Assembly: GCF_900109375.1 (NCBI RefSeq)
Contig: NZ_FOAB01000005.1
Span: 310,001 to 374,000 of the forward strand
DNA length: 64,000 nucleotides
Source: Aquimarina amphilecti
GTDB lineage: Bacteria; Bacteroidota; Bacteroidia; Flavobacteriales; Flavobacteriaceae
Direction: 5' to 3'
Each line of letters opens with the position of its first letter. Within the stretch, counting starts at the first letter, position 1. The notes under the pieces are model-generated. The model was not told where the DNA came from. It worked only from the letters and a program-made list of their open reading frames with translations, and did not search any database. Below are positions 48,094 through 57,038 of this stretch, piece after piece. The translations under genes were made by a program, and so were the position numbers.

Positions 48094-48162
48094 ATGAAAA
48101 ATAATTCACATTCAAACATTTGTGTTAATTCAATTGCAACATTTTCAGGTGAGATAGTATAA
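48094..48162 (+). CDS. Tiny ORF, 22 aa
   Basis: ATG-started 22-codon ORF (peptide begins MKNNSHSNICVNSIATFSGE) directly behind a good promoter. Could be a leader peptide. A hairpin follows about 40 bp later. Confidence 0.3.
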   Translation: MKNNSHSNICVNSIATFSGEIV

Positions 48163-48254
48163 GACGTCGTGCTGGAATCACTTTAGACGGTTAACTGTTC
48201 AAACTTTTGTTTGAATAGGGTGGTGTTTTGTATTTAATTCTAATTAAATGATAT

Positions 48255-48410
48255 ATGCAACGAAGTAAACTGTTGTTAGAAAAGCGTAAACAGTTTGTTC
48301 ATAATTATGTTGAGAATAATTCTGAAAAACAAATGAAAGTTATTGTCGAAGAGTTGATAGAACAGCTTTTTATTTCTGAAAAGACAATTTATAATATTTT
48401 AAAAAATTAA
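48255..48410 (+). CDS. Small HTH-like protein, 51 aa
   Basis: 51 codons, strongly charged and helical (begins MQRSKLLLEKRKQF), with a C-terminal FISEKTIYNILKN that looks like a turn and recognition helix of a helix-turn-helix. Behind the divergent promoter of the S24 region, so it is a candidate target of that repressor. Its last codons are copied in a direct repeat just after the stop. Coding nature is likely from the charge pattern and the HTH-like end, but not proven. Confidence 0.5.
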   Translation: MQRSKLLLEKRKQFVHNYVENNSEKQMKVIVEELIEQLFISEKTIYNILKN

Positions 48411-48427
48411 AGACAATTTATAATATT
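48380..48427 (+). repeat. 19-bp direct repeat, period 29 bp
   Basis: AAAGACAATTTATAATATT occurs at 48380-48398 and again at 48409-48427. The first copy encodes the end of the 51-aa ORF; the second lies right after its stop codon, as after a partial tandem duplication. Confidence 0.85.
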
Positions 48428-48704
48428 AAGAGCGGATGACACGAATTTTTTATTCGACTATTTCTAGAATTAATTGATGAATCTTCGGATATGAAGGTGA
48501 CATTATTGACTTATAATATTATAATGTAAAAAGTATTTTTTGATAGTTAATCTATTGATAAAATGGGGTATTAGGCTGTAAAAAGATCTCGTATTATAAC
48601 CTTTTTTTGATGTTTTTTTAACTTATCTTTATAACTATTAAAACCAATTTAACTATAGACTTCTACTTAACCAAAGTAAGTCTTACACAAATACTCTTAA
48701 AACC

Positions 48705-51700
48705 ATGAAGAACAAACGTATGTTTGCCCTATGGATCTATCTGATTCTAGGTGTATCGCTATTTGCACAGCAAACTCAAAAAGAACAGGCTAATGAATAT
48801 CTAAACCTCAAAGGAGAGGTAATATTTGATATAGTTATAAGTAGTCCCGCACAATTACAAACCTCTACAGAAGGATTGTCTATTGTTCATTATGATGAAG
48901 TAACAGGTATTGTTAAGCTAATGGCTAACAAAACTCAATTTGATCAGTTTTTGGAAAAAGATATTCCTTTTACTACAACTGAGGATGATAATATCATTGG
49001 GTATAGAACAATGACATCAGATCTTTTAGTAAAAGCTGCTACATATCCTTTAACAGCGTACCCAACATATACTGATTATGTAAGTATGATGAATGATTTT
49101 GCAACTAATAATCCAACTATATGTCAAGTTGAGAATATTGGAGCTACTACGGAGGGAGATAAAGCATTACTTTTTGTTAAGTTGTCTGACAATGTTGGTG
49201 CAAACGAACAAGAACCACGCGTTATGTATACTTCTTCTATGCATGGAGACGAGATTGCGGGATACCCAATGATGCTTAATCTTATTGATTTTTTGTTAAC
49301 AGCGTATAACGACACCTCACATCCAAGGCATCTAGAGATCAAACAGCTTCTAGATAATAATGAAGTGTGGATTAATCCATTAGCTAATCCTGATGGGACC
49401 TATAGAAATAGTACTAATAACACATCGGTTGCTAATGCTACTCGAGGTAATGCTAATAATGTAGATCTTAATCGTAATTATCCAGACCCAGATGATGGTG
49501 CTAATCCAGATGGTAATAGTTATCAACTAGAAACACAGCATTTTATGAATTTTGCAGCATCAAAACATTTTGTATTATCTGCTAATTTTCATGGAGGAAT
49601 TGAGTTAATTAATTATCCTTGGGATACCTACGCGGGAGCGCATCCGGATGAAGATTATTTCGTTCATGTATCCGAGGAATATAGAGATTTTTGTCAGCAA
49701 AATAGTCCAAATGGGTATTTTGATGCGTTAAACAATGGTATTACTAATGGGTACGATTGGTATGAAGTGCAAGGAGGAAGACAGGATTATCAAATACATT
49801 TTCATAAAGGAAGGGAATTAACAGTCGAACTTTCTAACGCAAAAACTCCCGCAGCGAATCAATTAGTCAATTTTTGGAACTACAATCAAGAAGCGCTTAT
49901 TGGTTTCTTAAAGCAAGTAAATTATGGAATACGTGGTGTAGTTACTGATGCTAATACCAATCAACCGATTTATGCTAAAGTAACTGTTGTAGGAAAAGAA
50001 GCGTACGAAACATGGACGCCAACTGAACTGCCGGAAGGGGATTATTATAGGCCGATTAAAGCTGGTACCTATACACTTCTTTATGAAGCAGAATGTTATG
50101 AGTCAAAAACTGTAGCAGGAGTTGTGATCACCGATGATCAATCAGTAATACAAGATGTGCAATTAACTCCGATAGGAGCGGCAGCCCCTACAGGGTTAGC
50201 AGTTTCTTCTGTGCAGGCGTCTAGTGCCGATTTAAATTGGTCGGGTAGTGCGGGAGCTTCTTTTGATGTTAGGTATCGAGAAATTGGAACTGCTAATTGG
50301 ACAGTAGTTTCAGTAAATACAGATACTACTAATCTTGTTGGTTTAACTACAGAAACTACTTATGAGGCTCAAGTTCGTAGTATATGTTCAGGAACAATAG
50401 TGTCTCCTTATAGTAGTTCAGTGTCTTTTACGACAACAGCTGTACCTGCTTGTGCAGGAGTTAATACATTTCCTTATGCAGAAGGTTTTGAATCTAATAT
50501 TGGTGTTTGGACCAACTCTATTGATGATGATATTAATTGGGTTAGAGGTAGTAATGGAACACCTTCTAGTGGTACAGGACCATCCTCTGCTCAGGAAGGT
50601 TCGTTCTATATGTTTACCGAAGCTTCTGGTAATGGCAGCGGATACCCCGGAAAAATAGCATTATTTGATAGTCCTTGTATCGATTTGGCAGTGCTAACCG
50701 GTGCGACCTTAGAATTTGGTTATCATATGAATGGAACTAATATGGGCTCTTTAGAAGTGTTAGTTAGTGTTGATGATGGATCAAGTTATGCTTCACTTTG
50801 GAGTATAAATGGAAGTCAGGGAGATCAATGGAATCAGGCTTCGGTAGATATTTCTGCATATGCTGGTTCGGTAATGCAACTTAGGTTTAAAGGGGTTACA
50901 GGGAATGGATTTCGAAGTGATATAGCGATCGATGATTTTAAAATTATTTCTACAACACCTGACACTCAGGCTCCATCAGTGCCAACTAATCTATCAGTAT
51001 CTAACATTACCGGAACAACGGTTGATTTGTCTTGGAATACATCAACAGATGATATTGGTATCTCTGAATATGAAATTTATCAAGGGACAACTTTAGTTAC
51101 TACTTCAGCGGTTGCAAGTACTACCGTTAGTGGATTAAATCCTGATTCAGAATATACATTTTTTGCTGTAGCAAAAGATGCTGCAGGCAATAGCTCTTTA
51201 GCAAGTAATTCTGTGACTTTTACTACAACAGGAGTTGTAGTTACATATTGTAGTAGTCAAGGTAATAATGTGAATGATGAGTATATTGATTATGTTAATA
51301 TAGGAGGGATTGATAATACATCTGCAGCTAACAGCGGATATACTGATTACACAAGTCAATCGGGTACGGTGTCTTATGGACAAAATACAATTATACTAAG
51401 TCTTAATTATACAGGAACTGTATATACTGAATATTGGAATGTTTGGATAGATTATAATCAAAATGGAACTTTTGAAGGTTCAGAATTGATAGTTTCAGAA
51501 TCTACACGTAGTGACGCAAATCAATCATATGATTTTACCGTACCTTCTAGTGCTTTGTCAGGAACAACAAGAATGCGTGTAACTCTAAAATATAATGCCG
51601 CTGCTACTCCTTGTGAGATTTTTACATATGGTGAAGTAGAGGATTATACGATAAATATTGGTGGCGTAACTGCTTCAAGAGCGAGTGTTGTTAGTTTAAG

Positions 51701-51935
51701 CTTTAAGGAAGCAATTAGGATATACCCTAACCCTGTTAGTCAAGGGGTTTTATTCGTTAAAGGTGTTTCTGATGATGAAGCAAAAATTACCATTTATAAT
51801 TATGCCGGACAGAAAGTTATAAATACTAAAATTAATAACGGCAATGTAGATGTGAGCGGTTTGTCTAGTGGATTGTATCTTTTGCAAGTAGGAAACGATA
51901 ATGATAAAAAAATGAAAAGATTTGTAGTTCAGTAA
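48705..51935 (+). CDS. T9SS-secreted M14 zinc carboxypeptidase with FN3 and GEVED domains
   Basis: 1076 residues with signal peptide (ending VSLFAQ). M14 catalytic domain at about 110-405: zinc ligands His180 and Glu183 in MHGDEIAG and His296 in ANFHGG, catalytic Glu375 in LTVELSNAK, and VDLNRNYPDPDDG. Then a carboxypeptidase-regulatory-like domain (about 408-490), FN3 (about 495-575), a MAM/jelly-roll-like domain (about 580-745), a second FN3 (about 755-845), a GEVED domain (about 850-985) and a T9SS sorting domain at the end (IRIYPNPVSQGVLFVKG ... LSSGLYLLQV). An extracellular protein-degrading enzyme. Single transcription unit with its own terminator. Confidence 0.93.
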   Translation: MKNKRMFALWIYLILGVSLFAQQTQKEQANEYLNLKGEVIFDIVISSPAQLQTSTEGLSIVHYDEVTGIVKLMANKTQFDQFLEKDIPFTTTEDDNIIGYRTMTSDLLVKAATYPLTAYPTYTDYVSMMNDFATNNPTICQVENIGATTEGDKALLFVKLSDNVGANEQEPRVMYTSSMHGDEIAGYPMMLNLIDFLLTAYNDTSHPRHLEIKQLLDNNEVWINPLANPDGTYRNSTNNTSVANATRGNANNVDLNRNYPDPDDGANPDGNSYQLETQHFMNFAASKHFVLSANFHGGIELINYPWDTYAGAHPDEDYFVHVSEEYRDFCQQNSPNGYFDALNNGITNGYDWYEVQGGRQDYQIHFHKGRELTVELSNAKTPAANQLVNFWNYNQEALIGFLKQVNYGIRGVVTDANTNQPIYAKVTVVGKEAYETWTPTELPEGDYYRPIKAGTYTLLYEAECYESKTVAGVVITDDQSVIQDVQLTPIGAAAPTGLAVSSVQASSADLNWSGSAGASFDVRYREIGTANWTVVSVNTDTTNLVGLTTETTYEAQVRSICSGTIVSPYSSSVSFTTTAVPACAGVNTFPYAEGFESNIGVWTNSIDDDINWVRGSNGTPSSGTGPSSAQEGSFYMFTEASGNGSGYPGKIALFDSPCIDLAVLTGATLEFGYHMNGTNMGSLEVLVSVDDGSSYASLWSINGSQGDQWNQASVDISAYAGSVMQLRFKGVTGNGFRSDIAIDDFKIISTTPDTQAPSVPTNLSVSNITGTTVDLSWNTSTDDIGISEYEIYQGTTLVTTSAVASTTVSGLNPDSEYTFFAVAKDAAGNSSLASNSVTFTTTGVVVTYCSSQGNNVNDEYIDYVNIGGIDNTSAANSGYTDYTSQSGTVSYGQNTIILSLNYTGTVYTEYWNVWIDYNQNGTFEGSELIVSESTRSDANQSYDFTVPSSALSGTTRMRVTLKYNAAATPCEIFTYGEVEDYTINIGGVTASRASVVSLSFKEAIRIYPNPVSQGVLFVKGVSDDEAKITIYNYAGQKVINTKINNGNVDVSGLSSGLYLLQVGNDNDKKMKRFVVQ

Positions 51936-51971
51936 CTATAGTTTTTAAATAATAAAACAATTAATTTTTAG

Positions 51972-52017
51972 AAGGTTGAATTTAAGGTGTTTTCTCACCA
52001 AGAATTCAGCCTTTTTT
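51972..52017 (+). terminator. Intrinsic terminator
   Basis: AAGGTTGAATT (51972-51982) pairs with AATTCAGCCTT (52003-52013) with one wobble, plus an inner GGTG/CACC stem; TTTTT follows. It is 36 bp after the M14 gene stop. Confidence 0.85.
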
Positions 52018-52357
52018 ACTCCCGTAGTTGCAGTAATAGACGGTTAAAAATCGTTATTAATTCCCTGTATTTTCGTATATTTATATATGCTTTTCAACGC
52101 ACTTAAGTTGTTGGTTTTTATAAAGAATTAATAGGAAAAGTGCAATAACAGTTTGCTATAATTATGTGCAAAAAAAGAAGTGAATTTTTAGGCTCCTGCA
52201 GGTTTATAATTAAGCCAGAAAACTTCAACTTTTTAGTACACTTAATCAAACTCTATATGATTAATCAAATTCAGAAACAATATTAACAAGTTTAGTGACT
52301 TGGTTTATTTTTTTGGATGAAACAATTCTTGTAGAGGGAATCAAATTTTTTTAACGT
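52018..52357. other. 340-bp gene-free region before the lysis cassette
   Basis: AT-rich. A 40-codon ORF at 52164-52286 is present but looks random. I see no clear promoter box or repeat. Confidence 0.5.
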
Positions 52358-52786
52358 ATGAATATTTTAGAAATGGCGCTATCTCAGTATGGCGTTACAG
52401 AGATTAATGGTTCTAAAGATCACCCACAGATCCTTTCTTATTTTAATGAAATTGGCCTTGATGGTGCTCAATTGCATAATGAAACTGCTTGGTGTAGTGC
52501 ATTTGCTAATTGGGTGGCAAAAAAAACTGGACATTCTTATTCAGGAGAACTTAATGCTCGTAGTTGGCTCAATGTAGGTGAATCTACAGATGCTCCTGAT
52601 GCTGGTGATGTTGTGATTTTATGGCGAGAAAAACCGTGTAGCAGAAAAGGTCATGTGGGGTTTTTTATTAAAGAGACTAGAGGGTTTGTTTATGTTCTAG
52701 GCGGGAATCAAAATAATAGAGTGTGTATAAGAGCATACCCTAAAAATAGAGTATTGGATTATAAAAAATTAATAAAACATGGATAA
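52358..52786 (+). CDS. Endolysin-like protein (TIGR02594 / CHAP-like peptidase)
   Basis: 142 residues, no signal peptide. The Cys-His peptidase fold is shown by ETAWCSAFANWVAKKTG (Cys near residue 46), ARSWLNVG, AGDVVILWRE and GHVGFFIKE (His near residue 105), typical of TIGR02594 proteins used as phage or tail-associated murein hydrolases. It overlaps the next gene, a holin, by 8 bp. The pair looks like a lysis cassette, in which the holin lets this enzyme reach the wall. No phage structural genes are near. Confidence 0.85.
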   Translation: MNILEMALSQYGVTEINGSKDHPQILSYFNEIGLDGAQLHNETAWCSAFANWVAKKTGHSYSGELNARSWLNVGESTDAPDAGDVVILWREKPCSRKGHVGFFIKETRGFVYVLGGNQNNRVCIRAYPKNRVLDYKKLIKHG

Positions 52787-53192
52787 AATTATAACTATGG
52801 GGTTTTGGTTGCTTACGATTCTTTCACCAGTTAACGGAGTAATGATAACAATGGTCTTCTTGATTTTGGTGGATTTTATTACAGGTTCATATGCGGCTTA
52901 TAAAAATAAAATTCCAATAAGTAGTGAAAGAATTGGTAATACGATTTCTAAGTTTTTTATATATAACTTAGTAATTCTTGCATCATTTTTATTAGAGGAA
53001 TTTATTGTTAATGAAGTTCCTTTTCTTAAGATAATAGCAGGTTTTATAGCTATTACAGAGATAAAATCTATTTTAGAAAACTTCAATAAAATTTATGGAC
53101 TTGATCTTTTTAGAGCTTTGATTAGTTTGTTAAAATCTGGAGATCTTTCAGATACTATACTTGCTATCTCAAAAGAAGGGAAAAATAAATAG
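52779..53192 (+). CDS. Phage-type holin
   Basis: 137 residues with three to four membrane segments: GFWLLTILSPVNGVMITMVFLILVDFITG, NLVILASFLLEEFIV and FLKIIAGFIAITEIKSI, with the charged AAYKNKIPISSERI loop typical of the holin_4/Bacteroidota phage holin family. The start overlaps the endolysin gene end by 8 bp. A role in membrane permeabilisation for the murein hydrolase is inferred from the pairing. Confidence 0.8.
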   Translation: MDKIITMGFWLLTILSPVNGVMITMVFLILVDFITGSYAAYKNKIPISSERIGNTISKFFIYNLVILASFLLEEFIVNEVPFLKIIAGFIAITEIKSILENFNKIYGLDLFRALISLLKSGDLSDTILAISKEGKNK

Positions 53193-53202
53193 ATAAATAG
53201 AA

Positions 53203-53337
53203 TGCTATCCACTGGTTGTTTTCTCCATTAAAATTATATTATAGACCATTTAGGTAAGATTTTTGAAACCAGGTTATTGGTTACAAGAAAAATCACTCAG
53301 TAATTTTTTAAATCAGGAAAATAATCAGTGGATAGCA
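53203..53337 (+). ncRNA. 135-nt inverted repeat, candidate structured RNA or MITE-like element
   Basis: Left arm 53203-53224 (begins TGCTATCCACTG) pairs over 22 bp with the right arm 53316-53337 (ends CAGTGGATAGCA). The outer 12 pairs are perfect; the three irregular pairs in the inner ten are all G-U wobbles when read on the plus strand, as expected for selection on RNA made from that strand. The interior is 91 nt with no ORF. It lies between the end of the holin gene and the end of the convergent hydroxylase gene. A clear target-site duplication is not seen. Confidence 0.5.
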
Positions 53338-53397
53338 AATTTTATGAAAGACAATTCTCTTGTACGAATATTATTGTGAAGTTAGTTTGAAAAAAAA

Positions 53398-55158
53398 TCA
53401 AATAGCTAAAGAATTCTGATTAATGATTTCAACTCCACTGTTAATTAAATGTTTTATACCTGGTTTTATCTTTTTAATCTGTTCTAAATGCTTCAAAATT
53501 ATATTAGCGAAATCAACGTCTTTGTTATAAACTAATTCATAAATTTCAATAGGTAATAACCAATCTTCCGAATGATCTTTCTTTATGATGTCAAATACTG
53601 CTTCTAACGAAAATTTAGTATTCTCTCCGTTTCTTATATTTTTAACAGCTTGATATAATGAATGTAACTCTTGTTTTTCCGGAGAGTAAGTTTTTTTGAT
53701 TGTATCCATATCTGGATTATGGGTGATCATATCAAATGAATAATCGTCAGCCGGTCCTGAGAATGCAGATACAATCTCTTTTCCGACAGCTAAATCAAAA
53801 GTCCCCCATTCAGGTTTGAATAGATATTCGTTTTTATATTTAATAGTACACTCTTTAAACTGAATGAGAATAAGTTCACCCTTTATGTTTCTCATTCCAG
53901 TAATATTTATTCCGGCAATTGTAATACCGCTTTCAAACTCGAATTCTATATACTCTCCATCATAAAAATTATAGGCCTTTAGATCTCTTGGCGACATGTT
54001 TTCTATGGCTAGATTGATACCTTTTAGCTTGCCTAAAGGTGATCTAAATCCATTCGGGTGTATGTCGATACCTTGTCCGATCAATTCCTTTTCTCTAAAT
54101 GATAGTGCTGTCGGGCCTTCGGTTTCAAAATAAATTACCTCATTATCTTCGTTCTTGATCATTCTGGTAAATATTCCAGAAACCTGTAAACCAGTACTTA
54201 GCTCAATGGTTCCTAAGTTTTGAGACTCAATAAGTTTTCCGAGTCCGCGATGTCCTCCTTTTCTTAAGGCCATAGTATCTGCAAATTCTTCTAATACTTG
54301 ACATAGATAAGCAAAATCAGGAGTAACAAATAGTTGAGGTTGAGGTTTGGTAATGTCAAAATCACGAAATGCAGCATCAGGAGTATAGGGTAGTTTTTCT
54401 ACATTATCCGTCATACACCACTCGCTTTCTCCTATGGATGAGAGCAATCCGGCACCATAAATTTTTGGATCTTCTACGCTTCCGATGAGTCCATATTCTA
54501 CAGTCCACCAATGTAAATTACGAATTAAAGCCATTTCCGAGGGTTCAGATTTTTGATTTTGTAATTCATTTACTTTGTTTTCTGCATTCTGTATAGTTAT
54601 CGGATCAGTGTCTGGAGATTCTTTTAGTATTGAGAGTGTACGAACAGCGTCGTACATATCATAGTCTTTCTTAGAAGAAATAGCTTTACATCCAATTTTT
54701 CCAAAACGCCGCAAGTATTCTGCATAATCAGGATTGGCAATAATTGGTGCATGTCCCGCCGCTTCATGGATGATATCTGGAGCTGGAGTGTATTCTATGT
54801 TCTCTAATTGTCTTATGTCTGATGCAATAACTAGAATGTTATATGCTTGAAACTCCATAAAAGCATTTGGAGGAATAAATCCATCAACCGCAACAGCTGC
54901 CCATCCAATTTCTTTCAGTATTCTATTCATTCCATACATACTTGGAATTTCGTCAATAGAAATTCCTGTTTTTTCTAGACCTTTTAAATAGGATTTATGT
55001 GCCACTTTACTTAAAGAGACTATATTTTTGCGCATCACATACCTCCATACAGCTTGATCAATTGCAGTGTATTCATCATAGTTTTGAGGTTTGATAAATT
55101 GCTTTAAATGAGGAGGTAATCTGTCAAGTAAAGGATTGGATTCTATTTGTAATGGCAT
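53398..55158 (-). CDS. Aromatic amino acid hydroxylase (pterin-dependent, phenylalanine-type)
   Basis: 586 residues; the catalytic domain fills the N-terminal part. Iron ligands: His131 and His136 in IIHEAAGHAP and Glu221 in WWTVEYGL, the 2-His-1-carboxylate set of the family. YGAGLLSSIGESEW follows. The C-terminal 240 residues are an extension not found in the short bacterial PhhA (about 260-300 residues) but usual in the Bacteroidota long form. Converts phenylalanine to tyrosine (or tryptophan/tyrosine hydroxylation, unresolved) with tetrahydropterin and oxygen. Single gene on the minus strand. Start ATG 55158 is the first in frame. Confidence 0.9.
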   Translation of the reverse strand: MPLQIESNPLLDRLPPHLKQFIKPQNYDEYTAIDQAVWRYVMRKNIVSLSKVAHKSYLKGLEKTGISIDEIPSMYGMNRILKEIGWAAVAVDGFIPPNAFMEFQAYNILVIASDIRQLENIEYTPAPDIIHEAAGHAPIIANPDYAEYLRRFGKIGCKAISSKKDYDMYDAVRTLSILKESPDTDPITIQNAENKVNELQNQKSEPSEMALIRNLHWWTVEYGLIGSVEDPKIYGAGLLSSIGESEWCMTDNVEKLPYTPDAAFRDFDITKPQPQLFVTPDFAYLCQVLEEFADTMALRKGGHRGLGKLIESQNLGTIELSTGLQVSGIFTRMIKNEDNEVIYFETEGPTALSFREKELIGQGIDIHPNGFRSPLGKLKGINLAIENMSPRDLKAYNFYDGEYIEFEFESGITIAGINITGMRNIKGELILIQFKECTIKYKNEYLFKPEWGTFDLAVGKEIVSAFSGPADDYSFDMITHNPDMDTIKKTYSPEKQELHSLYQAVKNIRNGENTKFSLEAVFDIIKKDHSEDWLLPIEIYELVYNKDVDFANIILKHLEQIKKIKPGIKHLINSGVEIINQNSLAI

Positions 55159-55359
55159 TTCTAAATCAAATTTTTGGTGCTAATTTCTTGATGGTGAAAA
55201 GTACTGGTTTTAATGCTAAGATTAGAATTAATTAACTAATTTTGTTTACGTAGTGTAGGGTTTTAAGCAAATATGCTGTTATTATTACAAGTGGATTATT
55301 TGATTTTTTATCTCGCCGAAAGTAATAAATTTTAAAATTAGACCAATTTAATAGATCAT

Positions 55360-57033
55360 ATGGATATTATGAAAAAACTTGTTTTTTATCTTCTAGTATT
55401 AGTTTTTAATGTTACGATCTTTGGTCAAGTAACTAATGAATTTCCTAAGAGTTCCGACCTAGATCTTAGTAAAACAATACGTGAAATTAAGGTGCCATCT
55501 GTTGTGATGCCAAATTTTGATTTCCAAAAATTAAAAGAAGAGGATGAAATCAATGATAAAGATAAATCCAAAATTTATAGATTTGGTCATGAGTTCAAAG
55601 TTGATCTAGGTATTACAAATTCAGGTCTATGGAGCGAGCTTCCTAATGGTGATAGAATCTGGAGAATAAATATTATTTCAGAAGGTGCTAATACGCTGAA
55701 TTTTGTTTTTAATTCTTTTAAAATGCCTGAAGGTGGTAAGGTGTATTTGTATAACGAGGAAAAAACTTTTCACTTAGGTGCGTATACAGACAAGATGAAT
55801 AATACTGATGAGACAATTGGTACTTGGCTTGCTGATGGAGAAAGTATAATAATTGAGTACTATGAGCCAAATGCGGTAAAGGGGAAAGGTAAGTTGAATA
55901 TAGGTTCTGTTGTTCATGGGTACAGAAGTGTAAGTAACTTTAAAGCATTTCAAAAAGATTTAAATACATCGGGTAATTGTAATCAAGATGTTAATTGTCC
56001 TGTAGGATCAGATTTTGATAGTTTAAAAGATATTATCAAAAAAGCTGTTGGGATTACTCTCGTTGGAAATAGCGGATTTTGTACAGGAACCTTAATTAAT
56101 AATACTAGTAATGATAAAGCTCCATATTTTCTTACAGCAAATCATTGCGGAACGGCAAATGCTAATTGGGCTTTTCGGTTTAATTGGATAAGTACTAATG
56201 CAGTATGTGCAACAACAGAAAACAGTACAGACAACGGTCCGTCAAATTACTTTCAAACCACTAGTGGCGCTATTTCTAGAGCTATTAATCCAGAATCCGA
56301 TGTGCAGCTTGTCGAAATTACAGGTGGGTTAGATGAAGATTGGGATATTGATTGGGCTGGTTGGGATAGAACTGGTAATACTCCAAGTTTTGTTGTTGGG
56401 GTTCATCACCCAGATGGAGATATAATGAAGGTGTGTAGAGAGAATGTAAGTCCAACCATCGCTGATAATGTAAATATAGGAGGTATACCTGATCCGGTTG
56501 ATACTTGGAGAGTGGATGATTGGGATTTGGGTGTTACTGAGGGAGGTTCTTCCGGTTCTGCTATTTTTGATCCTTCGGGTAGAATTGTTGGACAACTTGC
56601 TGGAGGAGGTGCTGCTTGTTCTGGAACAAATGATAATGGGGCGCCTGATTTTTATGGAAGGTTTAGTATTTCTTGGGATTTTGGAACTACAGATGGTACT
56701 AGATTGTCAAACTGGCTTGATCCAGAAAATACAGGAAGAACAACACTTAATGCACTTTCTCAAGGAGATGATCCAGGAGATGGAGGTGGAGGAACTCCAG
56801 AAGAAGTTGTTCTTTTTCCTAATCCGACAGAAGGTATTTTAATGATTTCTGATGGAGATGAAAGTGAATTCAGTTATATGGTTTTTGATATATTCGGACA
56901 ATTAGTTTTAGAAGGACAAACAGGAGAGGATAGAGAGATCGATTTGTCTTCAGTGTCTTCGGGGATGTATTTTGTTTGTATGGAAAACCTTTCGGTTGGA
57001 GGTAGTTTTACTAAAAAAATAATAGTTAGATAA
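55360..57033 (+). CDS. T9SS-secreted trypsin-like serine protease
   Basis: 557 residues with a signal peptide (MKKLVFYLLVLVFNVTIFGQ from the second Met at 55369; ATG 55360 adds three residues). A propeptide-like beta domain (about 60-175) precedes a trypsin-fold domain (about 225-470) with His262 (TANHCG), Asp314 (ESDVQLVEI) and Ser398 (GGSSGSAIF); many Cys suggest disulfides, as in lysyl endopeptidase-like enzymes. A glycine-rich linker (about 475-485) leads to a type A T9SS sorting domain (VVLFPNPTEGILMIS ... SSGMYFVCMENL ... KKIIVR). An extracellular protease, a likely partner of the M14 carboxypeptidase. Confidence 0.92.
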   Translation: MDIMKKLVFYLLVLVFNVTIFGQVTNEFPKSSDLDLSKTIREIKVPSVVMPNFDFQKLKEEDEINDKDKSKIYRFGHEFKVDLGITNSGLWSELPNGDRIWRINIISEGANTLNFVFNSFKMPEGGKVYLYNEEKTFHLGAYTDKMNNTDETIGTWLADGESIIIEYYEPNAVKGKGKLNIGSVVHGYRSVSNFKAFQKDLNTSGNCNQDVNCPVGSDFDSLKDIIKKAVGITLVGNSGFCTGTLINNTSNDKAPYFLTANHCGTANANWAFRFNWISTNAVCATTENSTDNGPSNYFQTTSGAISRAINPESDVQLVEITGGLDEDWDIDWAGWDRTGNTPSFVVGVHHPDGDIMKVCRENVSPTIADNVNIGGIPDPVDTWRVDDWDLGVTEGGSSGSAIFDPSGRIVGQLAGGGAACSGTNDNGAPDFYGRFSISWDFGTTDGTRLSNWLDPENTGRTTLNALSQGDDPGDGGGGTPEEVVLFPNPTEGILMISDGDESEFSYMVFDIFGQLVLEGQTGEDREIDLSSVSSGMYFVCMENLSVGGSFTKKIIVR

Positions 57034-57038
57034 CAGGT

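Larger units (their letters stand above)
47967..48704. other. 738-bp region between repressor and M14 peptidase gene
   Basis: Holds an operator-like palindrome (48020-48034), a plus-strand promoter (48041-48071), two small ORFs (48094-48162 and 48255-48410), a hairpin TTCAAAC/GTTTGAA (about 48199-48217) between them, and a 19-bp direct repeat (48380-48427). The part from 48430 to 48704 shows nothing clear. Confidence 0.6.

Noticed and set aside
52164..52286. 40-codon ORF in the gap before the endolysin gene
   Set aside because: No promoter, no motif, and AT-rich composition that often gives such ORFs by chance.
47163..53192. A complete prophage spanning the repressor and the lysis cassette
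   Set aside because: No integrase, terminase, capsid or tail gene, no att repeats seen, and a T9SS carboxypeptidase gene lies in between.
56498..56842. 114-residue ORF in another frame of the protease gene
   Set aside because: Overlaps the catalytic serine region and linker of the protease; low-complexity Leu/Glu composition from frame shift of glycine-rich codons.
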